DNA from: a bacterium SCSIO 12741
GTDB taxonomy: Bacteria > Bacteroidota > Bacteroidia > Flavobacteriales_G > Salibacteraceae
Length of the DNA stretch: 64,000 bases
Reading direction: 5' to 3'
Assembly: GCA_024398055.1 (NCBI GenBank)
Contig: CP073749.1
Location: forward strand, 558,001 to 622,000
The first letter of the stretch is position 1. Each line of letters starts with the position of its first letter. The position numbers were made by a program, and so were the translations under genes. Positions 34,490-44,700 of the stretch are shown piece after piece. The notes beneath the pieces are model-generated. The model worked only from the letters and a program-made list of their open reading frames with translations, searched no databases and was not told the DNA's origin.

Positions 34490-37400
34490 ATGAGAAAAAT
34501 TCCGCCCCTATTTGCAGTGATCATGATCCTCTGTATTTCTGGATGGTCACAAATCACTGAAAACACCAATACTCCAAAACAGTACGAGAGGTTTGAATTA
34601 ACCCTAAACCTTGATCATCAATCTTTTTCGGCTGCTGAGAAGGCCTTAATAATTTCCAAAAATGCGTATGACAAAAATTCAATCATTCTGGAAGCTCAAT
34701 TTACCGACCCTTCTGGCAACACTGTAACTGTTAATGGTTTTATGTATGAAGACTTTACGGTGACCAATACTCCTCAAAGTTCTGCTATATGCAACATTAG
34801 CGGTAACTCTATTCGAGACTTCCCCCATATTGATGAACAAACTTTAACCGAACCTGCCGGTGGGCCAAAACTCAATTGGAAAGTGAGATTTGCACCACAA
34901 CAAATGGGTACCTGGACCTATAATCTGAATTTCGTTTTTCCATTTAGCAGTAGTGCTTCCATACCGGCAGGCAGTGGGTCTTTTCAATGCATTAGTGGTA
35001 GTAATAAGGGATTTGTTCGAATGGTTAACAATGTTCTCCGGTACTCATCCGATCAAAGCGGCTTTATTCCACTTGGGTTAAATCTGGTTACCTGGTCTGA
35101 ATGGGATTGTGCTCATCAAGGAAGCAATTTTTATGATGTTTACTTTGATCGTTTAGCGGATGAGGGTGGTAATTTCTGCCGAATTTTTATTGACCACAAA
35201 ACTACCCTGACTCTAAATGGGCCGAAGAATCATTTTGAAAATCGGGTGTATTATGACGAGTTTAGACAAAAGGGTGCTTATCAATTGGATAAAATCATCG
35301 AAAAGGCTGAGCAAAGAGGAATAAAAATTCAAATCTGTTTGAATTATATGACCTTAAATCCAGGTGCTTGGAGCTACAATGCCTACAATTCAAACTGCCG
35401 ACTCACCCAGACGACGAACTGCGCATATAAAGGTCACTGTACCAAACCTGAAGACCTCTTGGATAGGCCCATTGCCTTGGATGTTCAAGTGGATCTAATG
35501 AAATACATCGTAGATCGCTGGGGATACTCAACAAGTGTTTTTTCCTGGGAAATGCTAAATGAGGCCGACTTAGTAACCAATGACATTGCAAAATTAGGAG
35601 TGCCTCCCAATGGCCTTTACAATGCATTGGTTCGTGTTACACCTAAAATGGTTTCTTGGCAAAGTACATTGATGTCAGCAGCACGAAACCATGATATCTA
35701 TGACCACATGGTCACAACAAGTTTTGGCAATAAGGACTTGAGCCCTTGTACCCAACATTTTGGTAATCCGCCAAGTTGGAACGATAACGTCAACTCCTTT
35801 CGCAACAGCATTGCTGCACTTGCTGATTATTTTGCCTTTAGCTTTTATACCTCTCCGGGCAGTAAAACAGCACCTGGAACACATGGAGATTACTCTGTTC
35901 CATCTTGGCCCATGCGAGATGAAAAAGTAAAGATGTATGACATTGTAGGAACCTTAAGAACCTACTTACCGAATAAACCTCTAATGATCGCCGAACATGG
36001 AGTAAACTACCATTACAATGAACTATCATCGGCCATTTTTAGCTATAATTTTCATGCCAATTTTGACCCCGGAGCACTGCAACAACATTCCACTCTATGG
36101 AGCTCTGTACTCAGTGGATTTATGGGTGGTCAATTGCATTGGGACAAGGAACCTTTCATTGTCCGCTCGAACCCCAATAATCCATCGTCCGATCACATGA
36201 AGGTATTCAAACCCGTTTCGGAGTTTATCAAAGAAATTGAAACCCTTGATTTTTCGGTTCAAACAGCCAATCATTACAAGGATCAATATCTTAGCAACTA
36301 CTATTTGGCTGATAGCAAGCGGAACAAAGTTTTTGGCTGGACACAAAGTGAGGCATTCGCTTTTCACAATCTCATCGGTGATTACTATCATGGTGGTCAG
36401 GGATCCGGAAATGGAACTTTTAGTGCAGCAGACCCCTACCTTACCTCGGGACTCAACCCTTCACATAAGCCAACTTGGTCAACCGATATCAACCACCGAA
36501 CCATAAAAGTGAATGTACCTGTTTCAGGAACCTATACCGTAGAGTGGTATGATACGTACACTGGACTACCTACCCGACACAACATCATTGAAGAATATGT
36601 AACCTGCGGCAATGAGTTGAACCTGATCATTCCCACCCAAATAATGGATTCAGAATATGGGGATGTAGCCTACATCGCCAGTCACAAAGGATTTGGGGAA
36701 GATGTGGCCAATCAAACCAGTATCATTTCTCCGGTAGTTAACCTAAATCAGGAATTCCATGGCAATAGCCAGTCAGGATTGTTTTATACCGATCAAGCAA
36801 CAGGAAAGTTTGGAAGATCCAGCGTTGGAAATAGCGGCTGGCAACAAACCCTGATCAACATATCAGCACCTCCAATCTATGCCAACACAGGGTTCTACGC
36901 CGACAACTCAGCCGATAAATCCATCTATTACTGTGGGATTGATAATGGTGTCAAAAATTTCTACCGGTTGTATCAAAACAACGGCTCCTGGCAATACCAG
37001 CAGCTTACCAACAAGACGAATCTCTCCATAAGCGGCACCACAAATATCAAAAAGCGAGGAAATCAATTTTACTTTACTCGAACCGATGGAAAGATAGCCG
37101 CTTTATATCCTTGTAATCAACCCTTTTGGTGCGTTAACTGGTTAACCCCAAATGCTCCAACGGTGATCGAAGATTGTGATATTGATGTGGCCTCCACTTC
37201 ACCAGTTAATATTTACTATGCCGGGAAGACTGCTTCACTCATCAAAAACATCTACAAAATTCATTACTCCAGTGGCTGGCAAAACCAGCAAATAACCAAT
37301 AGTTCCAATCTATTTATCAGAGCTGGGTCTAATGTTGGGGTTTGGCAAAGCAACTCCATTGGTTTCTACATTCGACAGGACGGTTTGATTAACGCCTTTT

Positions 37401-38038
37401 ACAACTGCGGACAGCCCTATTGGTGTGTGGATTGGCTAACAACCCCGGGCTCAATAACGGTAAAAGCAGGAACCAATCTGTTGGTTCCAGATGACGCAGA
37501 TTTGGTATTCTTCATTGGTGATGATGATCATATTTATCAGCTCTATTGGGAAACTACCTGGAAAACGAAACGGATTTCTACTGACAACTGCTTTGGTGGA
37601 GTGAAAGCCAATTCGAGTTTATTCTACTTCGACAACACGCTTTTTTATGTCGGCGCCGTTGATGGAAAAACGCATGCACTCCAAAAAACCGATCCCAACC
37701 AGCAGCTTAAATCTTCGGGTGGTCAGCCTTTCTTTCAGGATTATTCGGCCCTTACAACCGTTGAGCTGGAGGAAGAACAGCATGATCTTAACCTCTATCC
37801 AAATCCGTCAAACGGAACATTCACCATCGAATTTACCACTCAATCGTACGAATCTCCTATCCAGGTTACTCTTTCAAGTATGACCGGACAGGTACTTTAT
37901 GATGAGCTTCATACGCTTGAAAATGGAAATACTTTGGACTTTCACATGAAAGATCTGCCAAAAGGGGTGTATCATGTGAAGATAAATGTGGAAGATACTA
38001 CAGACCTGAATTGGGTTCGGAAGGTGGTTATTGAATAA
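34490..38038 (+). CDS. DUF5060 / clan GH-A-like secreted protein with propeller and T9SS domain (paralogue 1)
   Basis: A 1182-residue exported protein. After a signal peptide ending GWSQ, residues 30-190 form a DUF5060-type beta domain (NWKVRFAPQQMGTWTY). A TIM-barrel-like domain follows with clan GH-A hallmarks: Glu358 in WEMLNEAD (acid/base) and Glu502 in MIAEHGVNY (nucleophile). Residues about 690-1080 contain repeats such as GNSGWQQTL, NGSWQYQQL and SGWQNQQI with FWCVNWLTP, a lectin-like propeller. The end (LNLYPNPSNGTFTIEF, terminal VRKVVIE) is a type A sorting domain. It is probably a cell-surface glycoside hydrolase of unknown substrate. Residues about 565-1074 are nearly identical to paralogue 2 although the flanks are not. 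Confidence 0.85.
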   Translation: MRKIPPLFAVIMILCISGWSQITENTNTPKQYERFELTLNLDHQSFSAAEKALIISKNAYDKNSIILEAQFTDPSGNTVTVNGFMYEDFTVTNTPQSSAICNISGNSIRDFPHIDEQTLTEPAGGPKLNWKVRFAPQQMGTWTYNLNFVFPFSSSASIPAGSGSFQCISGSNKGFVRMVNNVLRYSSDQSGFIPLGLNLVTWSEWDCAHQGSNFYDVYFDRLADEGGNFCRIFIDHKTTLTLNGPKNHFENRVYYDEFRQKGAYQLDKIIEKAEQRGIKIQICLNYMTLNPGAWSYNAYNSNCRLTQTTNCAYKGHCTKPEDLLDRPIALDVQVDLMKYIVDRWGYSTSVFSWEMLNEADLVTNDIAKLGVPPNGLYNALVRVTPKMVSWQSTLMSAARNHDIYDHMVTTSFGNKDLSPCTQHFGNPPSWNDNVNSFRNSIAALADYFAFSFYTSPGSKTAPGTHGDYSVPSWPMRDEKVKMYDIVGTLRTYLPNKPLMIAEHGVNYHYNELSSAIFSYNFHANFDPGALQQHSTLWSSVLSGFMGGQLHWDKEPFIVRSNPNNPSSDHMKVFKPVSEFIKEIETLDFSVQTANHYKDQYLSNYYLADSKRNKVFGWTQSEAFAFHNLIGDYYHGGQGSGNGTFSAADPYLTSGLNPSHKPTWSTDINHRTIKVNVPVSGTYTVEWYDTYTGLPTRHNIIEEYVTCGNELNLIIPTQIMDSEYGDVAYIASHKGFGEDVANQTSIISPVVNLNQEFHGNSQSGLFYTDQATGKFGRSSVGNSGWQQTLINISAPPIYANTGFYADNSADKSIYYCGIDNGVKNFYRLYQNNGSWQYQQLTNKTNLSISGTTNIKKRGNQFYFTRTDGKIAALYPCNQPFWCVNWLTPNAPTVIEDCDIDVASTSPVNIYYAGKTASLIKNIYKIHYSSGWQNQQITNSSNLFIRAGSNVGVWQSNSIGFYIRQDGLINAFYNCGQPYWCVDWLTTPGSITVKAGTNLLVPDDADLVFFIGDDDHIYQLYWETTWKTKRISTDNCFGGVKANSSLFYFDNTLFYVGAVDGKTHALQKTDPNQQLKSSGGQPFFQDYSALTTVELEEEQHDLNLYPNPSNGTFTIEFTTQSYESPIQVTLSSMTGQVLYDELHTLENGNTLDFHMKDLPKGVYHVKINVEDTTDLNWVRKVVIE

Positions 38039-38457
38039 TGCCTCATGCTCCTCGACCTTAGCAAGGTTCCCCCCCTCAATCTAATGAGAACCAATTGGAC
38101 GAGAGCAAAAGTTTGACTTTATCTTCTGATTCAGGATTACAAAACACTCTTCCATCCTCACAAATCAGTTTCGAGTTCGAGAATAATGAACTCGAAGCTG
38201 ATTTTCTTTTTTTAAATACCTCTCCCATTTACCAACTTCAAAAAATCTATTTCAGCCGCTTTTCTTATCACATCTGAATGCCAAAAAACGCCACCCCTCG
38301 CAGGCTAAGATTAAACAATAATCCTATGTTTGGTTAGCCAACTATGTCTTTGCCATAGGAAAAACGAGAAAAGAGTAAAACACGACCAAAACATCATAAA
38401 TCCCCTCAAATGAACCGCACAACAAGTTTAAACCGTTTCCAATAACGCCTACCAAAA
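38039..38457. other. Intergenic region with strong terminator and small inverted repeats
   Basis: 419 bases. The terminator at 38162-38205 follows the DUF5060 gene. Further on, CCTATG (38323-38328) and CATAGG (38354-38359) enclose TGGTTAGCCA, a small structured element ahead of the next gene. A 60-codon TTG-started frame at 38095 overlaps the terminator and was not accepted. Confidence 0.6.
38162..38205 (+). terminator. Intrinsic terminator after DUF5060 paralogue 1
   Basis: 17-base arms AAATCAGTTTCGAGTTC (38162-38178) and GAACTCGAAGCTGATTT (38188-38204), one T-G wobble, nine-base loop, then a T-rich run. Confidence 0.85.
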
Positions 38458-39471
38458 ATGGAATTACTCAAAGATATTTTGCCATTAACTGACCCAAAGC
38501 TCGATCTCAATTCAATAACCGTTTTGGGAATTGGGCTCAATGATTCGTCAGAAAGTATACCACCAGAATTAATCACAGAGGATCCTCGCGGCGGCTGGCT
38601 AAACACCAGTAAAGGAGTTGCATTCAGAATCTCCGAAAACGAGCCTAAGGTGATTGTCGAGTTCATTCTTAAACCAGAGCTTCTAAAAGAATTGAAACTC
38701 ACCAAAAAAAGTAGAATAGAGCAACGATTTGGGGAGGCTTCTGCCATTGAGCATAAACTTGGGTCTACCTATTATTTCTATGAAAACCAAAAAATGGTGA
38801 TTAGCTGGAATAACTCCAACGATCAATTATTCGGCATTTACCTTGGGGAAAACGTAATTAAGCAAACTCAATTTAGAGTAAAGGACTTTTTGGATAAGTA
38901 CTATGAATTCAAGGCTATGACTCCCAACTATAATGAATGGAATGCTAAAAGCCTGAAGTATAATAAACCGAGGTTCTATCGATTTAAAGAATTAGAATCA
39001 TTGATGGTGGCTTTCGATATTGGAAATGACTTGCTGACAGATTTCAAAAACCGGAAATTCCTTAACCATCGAACTCTGGAAGATTTTCGGCCAATTGTCG
39101 AGGATATTGAAAGATATGTGAGTCAGAACGGGTTTGAAAAATTAAGGTGGGAAAGGGAACGCGAAAGGTTGAAGGACATCCGCAGTTTCGGAATGTTGGT
39201 TCAAATCTTTATGAGATTCTCAGAAGAAATGAGGAACCTATTAAACTTCAATAGTGGTTGGTTAGAATCCGGTTCGGTCACGTCAAGATACTCTATTCAT
39301 AAAACACATCAACTTTTGAAGAGTATTGATCTACAGGAACTCCATGAAATAGAGCATCTACTTTGCAAACTAATAGATCCCAAGGAAAGGACATTTACCA
39401 AAAGTGAGCTCATCAAAAATTATGAATTTCCCGATGTTGACCTACACTCCATTGACATGGATAACTATTAA
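38458..39471 (+). CDS. Hypothetical protein
   Basis: A 337-residue soluble protein without signal peptide or membrane helix, not recognised. The N-terminal half is mixed alpha/beta (LDLNSITVLGIGLNDSSES; EFILKPELLKELKL) and the C-terminal half is strongly helical and charged (RWERERERLKDIRSF; HKTHQLLKSIDLQELHEIEH). Base use is A/T-richer than the housekeeping genes, in keeping with accessory DNA. It lies between the two DUF5060 paralogues but shares nothing visible with them. Confidence 0.7.
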   Translation: MELLKDILPLTDPKLDLNSITVLGIGLNDSSESIPPELITEDPRGGWLNTSKGVAFRISENEPKVIVEFILKPELLKELKLTKKSRIEQRFGEASAIEHKLGSTYYFYENQKMVISWNNSNDQLFGIYLGENVIKQTQFRVKDFLDKYYEFKAMTPNYNEWNAKSLKYNKPRFYRFKELESLMVAFDIGNDLLTDFKNRKFLNHRTLEDFRPIVEDIERYVSQNGFEKLRWERERERLKDIRSFGMLVQIFMRFSEEMRNLLNFNSGWLESGSVTSRYSIHKTHQLLKSIDLQELHEIEHLLCKLIDPKERTFTKSELIKNYEFPDVDLHSIDMDNY

Positions 39472-39706
39472 ACATGAGCCATACAAAGCTCTTGAACCAC
39501 TTTCCAAGTCTTGGATTCTAAGTTTAATTCCAAATTCCGACTAAAGGAAATCCTAAAATTAACGAATCCCGTTACCAACCTGAGAATTGGATTCTTAATT
39601 TAAGTATGATCCGATTTAGAATCTATTACACTGAGAAGGATGATGGCATTCAAGGTTTTGATTCATCGCTAATCCATTCCTGTTTGTTAGCCGTTTGTTT
39701 CGAAAT

Positions 39707-39814
39707 ATGATCAACAAGCCACTCGCTTTAGTCCTTTTAATCATTGTATTCTGTGTTTCTATTGTAACCTTACTAGATAAAAATCAAAACACTTCCCAAG
39801 ATGGATGGGAATAA
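39707..39814 (+). CDS. Possible 35-residue single-helix membrane peptide
   Basis: ATG to TAA frame encoding NKPLALVLLIIVFCVSIVTL followed by a short polar tail. The plan (basic start, one helix, polar end) is like many bacterial membrane microproteins, but no ribosome-binding site or family supports it. Confidence 0.3.
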   Translation: MINKPLALVLLIIVFCVSIVTLLDKNQNTSQDGWE

Positions 39815-39888
39815 CCAATATCCTTGTTTCCCGTTGTTGTAATTCCCTCCAACCATCTACATAAGACCGTTTTCGAATGGGTAAATCC

Positions 39889-39896
39889 TATATTTG
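39889..39896 (+). promoter_or_regulatory. Putative -7 box (TATATTTG) before the DUF2200 gene
   Basis: Perfect TAnnTTTG, 45 bases before the ATG at 39941. TTTTC lies about where a -33 element should be. Confidence 0.45.
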
Positions 39897-39940
39897 ATTT
39901 GGCGTATAGTTAGCATCATTCAATTCAAAATCAGATAAAT

Positions 39941-40315
39941 ATGAAAGTAACAGCCGAAAAAGAAGAAAAAATTGCCAATATGGTCTTCTCGTCTATCTAT
40001 CCACTTTACCTGAACAGGTTGGAGAAAAATGGCCGGACGAAAGAAGAACTCGATCGAGTGATTAAATGGTTTACTGGTTTTGATCAAGAAACTCTGGAAG
40101 CACTTGTTGGTAAAAAAACGACCTACAGAGCCTTTTTCCAAAAAGCTAAAATTCACCCTAATGCACACCTGATCAAAGGAGTGGTTTGTGGTTATCGGAT
40201 TGAAGAAATTGAGGACGAATTTGAATTGTATAAACAATGCAGGCAAATGGAAAAGCTGATCGATGAATTGGCCAGAGGTCGAAAAATGGAGAAAATTTTA
40301 CGCCAGGAAAAGTAG
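39941..40315 (+). CDS. DUF2200 domain protein
   Basis: A 124-residue cytoplasmic protein that covers the whole DUF2200 family: IYPLYLNRLEKNGRTKEELD, VIKWFTGFD, then the best-conserved block LIKGVVCGYRIEEIED and a helical end. Function is unknown; homologues are scattered across bacteria, often as single genes likely moved by transfer. It stands alone here with its own promoter box. Confidence 0.88.
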   Translation: MKVTAEKEEKIANMVFSSIYPLYLNRLEKNGRTKEELDRVIKWFTGFDQETLEALVGKKTTYRAFFQKAKIHPNAHLIKGVVCGYRIEEIEDEFELYKQCRQMEKLIDELARGRKMEKILRQEK

Positions 40316-40631
40316 TAGGTAATGATGCTTACTAATTGCATCCACAATAATCACGAGGCTCCTAAACGGTTCGAAACCTAGATCGTTTGAGAATGAAAAT
40401 AGTGACGGTGGATAACAATCTTAAATCTTAAGGCTCAACTCTGAGCTCTATGAGCGATCACCGTGGGTAATCTCAATCTTAAATCTTAAGGCTAAATCTT
40501 AAATTTTAGATTAGAAGTGATGAAAAGGTGAATTTAGATCTCGCTTTGGCTCATAATTTGCACTCATCCAATGACAACCCGCAATAGTCCTAAGTTTGAT
40601 TATCTAAAACCAAATTCGAACAGTTCAGAGA
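40316..40631. other. Intergenic region with short direct repeats
   Basis: 316 bases without a gene. CAATCTTAAATCTTAAGGCT occurs at 40416-40435 and 40474-40493 (58-base period), with ACGGTG (40405-40410) and CACCGT (40459-40464) inverted around it. Related AATCTTAA words occur near 34190 and 41250. Confidence 0.55.
40416..40493. repeat. Two 20-base direct repeats, 58-base period
   Basis: Exact copies at 40416-40435 and 40474-40493. Each contains two AATCTTAA words. No gene overlaps them. Confidence 0.65.
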
Positions 40632-41249
40632 TTGAAATCAATCGTAAAATACACAGCGATCGCCGCGATTCTTTATGCAGGTCTTGTGGGAACCGCATTC
40701 CTGATTGAGGCCAATCAACAGAAAAAGTATTTGGCTCAATTCAACTCGTATAGAGAAGCTCAGGGAATACCTCTCCTCTACTCATTCAAGGATACGACAT
40801 CAGAAAACTGGCTCACCCACATTCAAAATCATCCGGGACTTTACTGGAAATGGATTCTTACCAATTCAGAAATAGGCACCCGAATTGACTTTGCTAACTA
40901 CGCCAAAGATCAGCCTTATCACGCTTCTAAATCTCTGTTCTTTGCCAACTATCTCTTCTTTTGGGACAATTACTACGCCGGAGAAAATGATGTATTCATA
41001 AATCCTCTTGACGATAGCACGGAAGTTTCATTGAATATCTGGTACATTTCAAAGGAGTTTCCAGATACAACAGGATTCTTTTGTACCCTGGATACGATCG
41101 ATATCCATAAACCTCATATTCACCTCTGTAGCCTTTCAGATGACTTCGACCCGGATGATCCGAAAACAATTTTCACAAGCAACCTTAGCAAATCGGAGGC
41201 TGACAGGATTATTGAATCATGGGAGTTGGATGGCTTGGAAGCCATGTAA
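40632..41249 (+). CDS. Hypothetical membrane-anchored protein
   Basis: A 205-residue protein started by TTG (no ATG precedes the hydrophobic segment). Residues 7-26 (YTAIAAILYAGLVGTAFLIE) are a membrane anchor; the rest is a polar domain, probably external, rich in aromatic residues and acidic ends (HICSLSDDFDPDDPKT-like stretch; SKSEADRIIESWELDG). No family recognised. Like its neighbours it is a single-gene unit in accessory DNA between the DUF5060 paralogues. Confidence 0.6.
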   Translation: MKSIVKYTAIAAILYAGLVGTAFLIEANQQKKYLAQFNSYREAQGIPLLYSFKDTTSENWLTHIQNHPGLYWKWILTNSEIGTRIDFANYAKDQPYHASKSLFFANYLFFWDNYYAGENDVFINPLDDSTEVSLNIWYISKEFPDTTGFFCTLDTIDIHKPHIHLCSLSDDFDPDDPKTIFTSNLSKSEADRIIESWELDGLEAM

Positions 41250-41789
41250 TCTTAAATATTAAGATCCACTTAGTCTATGTTCGAAGGAATGGGTTTGGCG
41301 GTGTTGCAACTTGGTGCGGAGATTTCGTGACCAAAGGGAATCAACTTTGCCTATAATAAGGCATTTCATTAGTGAGGGCCGACTCACGAGACTCGAAATC
41401 GGACAGACAAAAACGCTCTCAGCGAAGCCCTATTTCCTCTAAAATGGGAAATGGGAAAATCCGTGTTTTTTTTTTAGTGCCTGGCTAATCTACCATTATG
41501 GTCAAATCAGCTCTACATCAATTGTGCATTTTACTGCGCAGCCTTCAATGCTATTCTCAAAGAGTGGACGAGTATTCAAACTACCTACTTCAGTCCAAGA
41601 AACATGGTCTTATAATAGTTAAAACTTATTGGTATATCTTAACCAGAACCAGCCCAGCCTCCTGAGAATTTGAACTACTATAGCTTGAATTTGAAGTTAA
41701 ACTTAGGCAATATGAATCCCTCGAGAACACCCCCGTAGACAGGTGGTAATTTTAGTCTCATTTATACCTAAAACTCAAACCATTTAAGC
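41250..41789. other. Intergenic region ending in the paralogue 2 promoter block
   Basis: 540 bases. Starts with a small hairpin CTTAA-ATA-TTAAG; no gene accepted (a 56-codon frame from 41499 lacks protein-like character). The last 124 bases (41666-41789) match the region upstream of paralogue 1. Confidence 0.55.
41666..41789 (+). promoter_or_regulatory. Conserved upstream region of DUF5060 paralogue 2
   Basis: Counterpart of 34366-34489 with no net gap up to the ATG; the conserved blocks TAGCTTGAATTTGAAGTTAA, GGTGGTAATTTTA and ACCTAAAACTCAAACCAT are retained. Confidence 0.55.
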
Positions 41790-44700
41790 ATGAGAAAAAT
41801 TGCGTTCCTATTCGCCTTGATCCTGACCCTCAGTATTTCTGGATGGTCACAAATAACCCAAAACACTAATTCACCAGGACTCTATGAAAAAGTAGAGTTA
41901 ACATTAGACCTCAACCACTCGCATTTTACCGCTGCACAACGGGCTCAAATAAATTCAAAAAACCCCTATGATAAGAACTCCATTATTCTGGACGCGGTGT
42001 TTACCGACCCTAATGGAAATTCTATAAGTGTTAATGGATTTATGTTCGAAGATTTCACCGTTGTGAATTCTCCCCAAAATTCAACTATTTGTGGCCATAG
42101 CGGAACAGCCACTCGGATCTATCCTCATATTCAGAAGCAAACTTTAAATACGCCATCTGGCGGGCAAAAACTAAACTGGAAAGTTCGCTTCACTCCCGAA
42201 AAAATGGGGACATGGACCTACTCATTACAATTTGTTTTTCCCTTTAGTAGTATTCCTTCAATTACAGTTGGCAGTGGTACATTTCAATGTTCCAGTAGTA
42301 GTAACAACGGTTTCGTGAGAATGGAAAACAATGTGCTGCGCTACTCTTCAACGGGAGGCGGGTATATTCCGCTCGGAATAAATGCTGGAGCACCGGAATG
42401 GGATTGCTCAGAACTGGGAAGTAACTTTTATGATGTTTTCTTTGATCGAATGGCCGCAGAAGGAGGGAATTTTTGCCGAATTTTTATTGACAACAACTTT
42501 GCTATTAGCCTCAATGGTCCATACAACGATATCGACGCCGGGCAATTCTTCTACGACGAATTTCGACAACGAGGAGCCTACCAAATCGACAAAATCATTG
42601 AAAAAGCTGAGCAAAAAGGAATTAAAGTTCAACTCAGCTTTAATTATACCACGTTAGGCCAAACAAACTGGAGTCGAAACACCTATAACAACTCTTGTTA
42701 CTTCTGGGGAAACTGTGGTTATGGAACTTGCTCCAAGTTAGAGGATATGCTCGATGACCCAAGCGCTCTGGATGTACAAACGGACCTCGTTAAATATATC
42801 GTTGACCGATGGGGATATTCCACAAGTGTGTTTGCCTGGGAAATGGTCAACGAGGCAGATTTAGTCGCTAGAAGAATTGCGGAAGAAGGTACTCCCCAAA
42901 ATACCCTCTATAATGAAATGGTAAGGGTATGTCAAAAAATGGTAAACTGGCAAAGTAGTATGATGACTACTACCAGAAACCATGACGTTTACGACCATTT
43001 AGTCACCACTACTTTCGGATATAACAAGTTAAGTGCCCCTCAATGGCCGAATTCGAATCCCCCGACTTATGATGATAACATAAACTCATTTAGGAACAGT
43101 ATTATCGCCATGGCGGATTACTTTGCCTTTAGCTATTACCCTCTGCCCGCCCAGCATGGAAACTACAACGTTACTTCCTGGCCCATGGTAGATGAAAAAA
43201 CTAAAATCTTTGACAGGATTAGTTACAGCAGAGTCTATCTTCCAACCAAGCCAATCATGATGGCTGAACATGGAGTAAATTATTTCCATGGATACATAAG
43301 CTCTCCAGTATATGGAGGGTCGAGATTTGATGAAAATTTTGATCCTGGTGCTCTTCAGCAACATTCAACATTATGGAGCTCTCTACTTAGTGGGTACATG
43401 GGCCCTCAATTACATTGGGACAGAAGGCACTTTATAGTTCGATCTGATCCTAACAATCCATCGTCTGATCACATGAAGGTGTTCAAACCGGTTTCAGAGT
43501 TTATCAAAGAAATTGAAACCTTCGATTATTCGGTTCAAACAGCCAATCATTACAAGGATCAATATCTTAGCAACTACTATTTGGCTGATAGCAAACGGAA
43601 CAAAGTTTTTGGCTGGACACAAAGTGAGGCATTCTCATTTCACCATTTGCTCGGCGCTTATTATCACAATGGTCAAATTCCTGGTTATGGATACTTTAAT
43701 GATGTAGATCCTTACCTTACCTCGGGACTCAACCCTACGCATAAGCCAACTTGGTCAACCGATATCAACCACCGAACCATAAAAGTGAATGTACCTGTTT
43801 CAGGAACCTATACCGTAGAGTGGTATGATACGTATACTGGACTGCCTACCCGACACAACATTGTTGAAGAATATGTAACCTGCGGCAATGAGTTGAACCT
43901 GATCATTCCCACTCAAATAATGGATTCAGAATATGGGGATGTAGCCTACATCGCCAGTCACAAAGGATTTGGGGAAGATGTGGCCAATCAAACCAGTATC
44001 ATTTCTCCGGTAGTTAACCTAGACCAGGAATTCCATGGCAATAGCCAGTCAGGATTGTTTTATACCGATCAAGCAACCGGAAAGTTTGGAAGATCGAGCG
44101 TTGGAAATAGCGGCTGGCAACAAACCCTGATCAACATTTCAGCACCTCCCATCTACGCCAATACAGGGTTCTACGCCGACAACTCAGCCGATAAATCCAT
44201 CTATTACTGTGGGATTGATAATGGTATCAAAAATTTCTACCGGTTGTACCAGGACAACGGCTCCTGGCAATACCAGCAGCTTACCAACAAGACGAATCTC
44301 TCCATAAGCGGCACCACAAATATCAAAAAGCGAGGAAATCAATTCTATTTTACTCGAGCAGATGGAAAGGTCGCCGCTTTATATTCTTGCAATCAACCTT
44401 TTTGGTGCGTAGACTGGTTAACCCCAAATGCTCCAACGGTGATTGAAGATTGTGATATTGATGTGGCCTCCACTTCACCGGTTAATATTTACTATGCTGG
44501 AAAGAACTCTTCGCTCGTCAAAAACATCTACAAAATTCACTACGCCAGTGGCTGGCAAAATCAGCAAATGACCAATAGTTCCAATCTATTTATCAGAGCT
44601 GGGTCTAATGTTGGGATTTGGCAAAGTAATTCCATTGGTTTCTACATTCGACAGGACGGTTTGATTAACGCCTTTTACAACTGCGGACAGCCCTATTGGT

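Larger units (their letters stand above)
39472..39940. other. Intergenic region with a possible small membrane ORF and promoter
   Basis: 469 bases. Contains a 35-codon ORF at 39707-39814 (own entry) and a perfect -7 box at 39889-39896. Nothing else recognised. Confidence 0.5.

Noticed and set aside
38095-38277. 60-codon TTG-started frame
   Set aside because: Runs through the strong terminator of the preceding gene and is not protein-like.
41499-41669. 56-codon ATG frame
   Set aside because: Composition not protein-like, no ribosome-binding site, and it ends in the conserved upstream block of paralogue 2.
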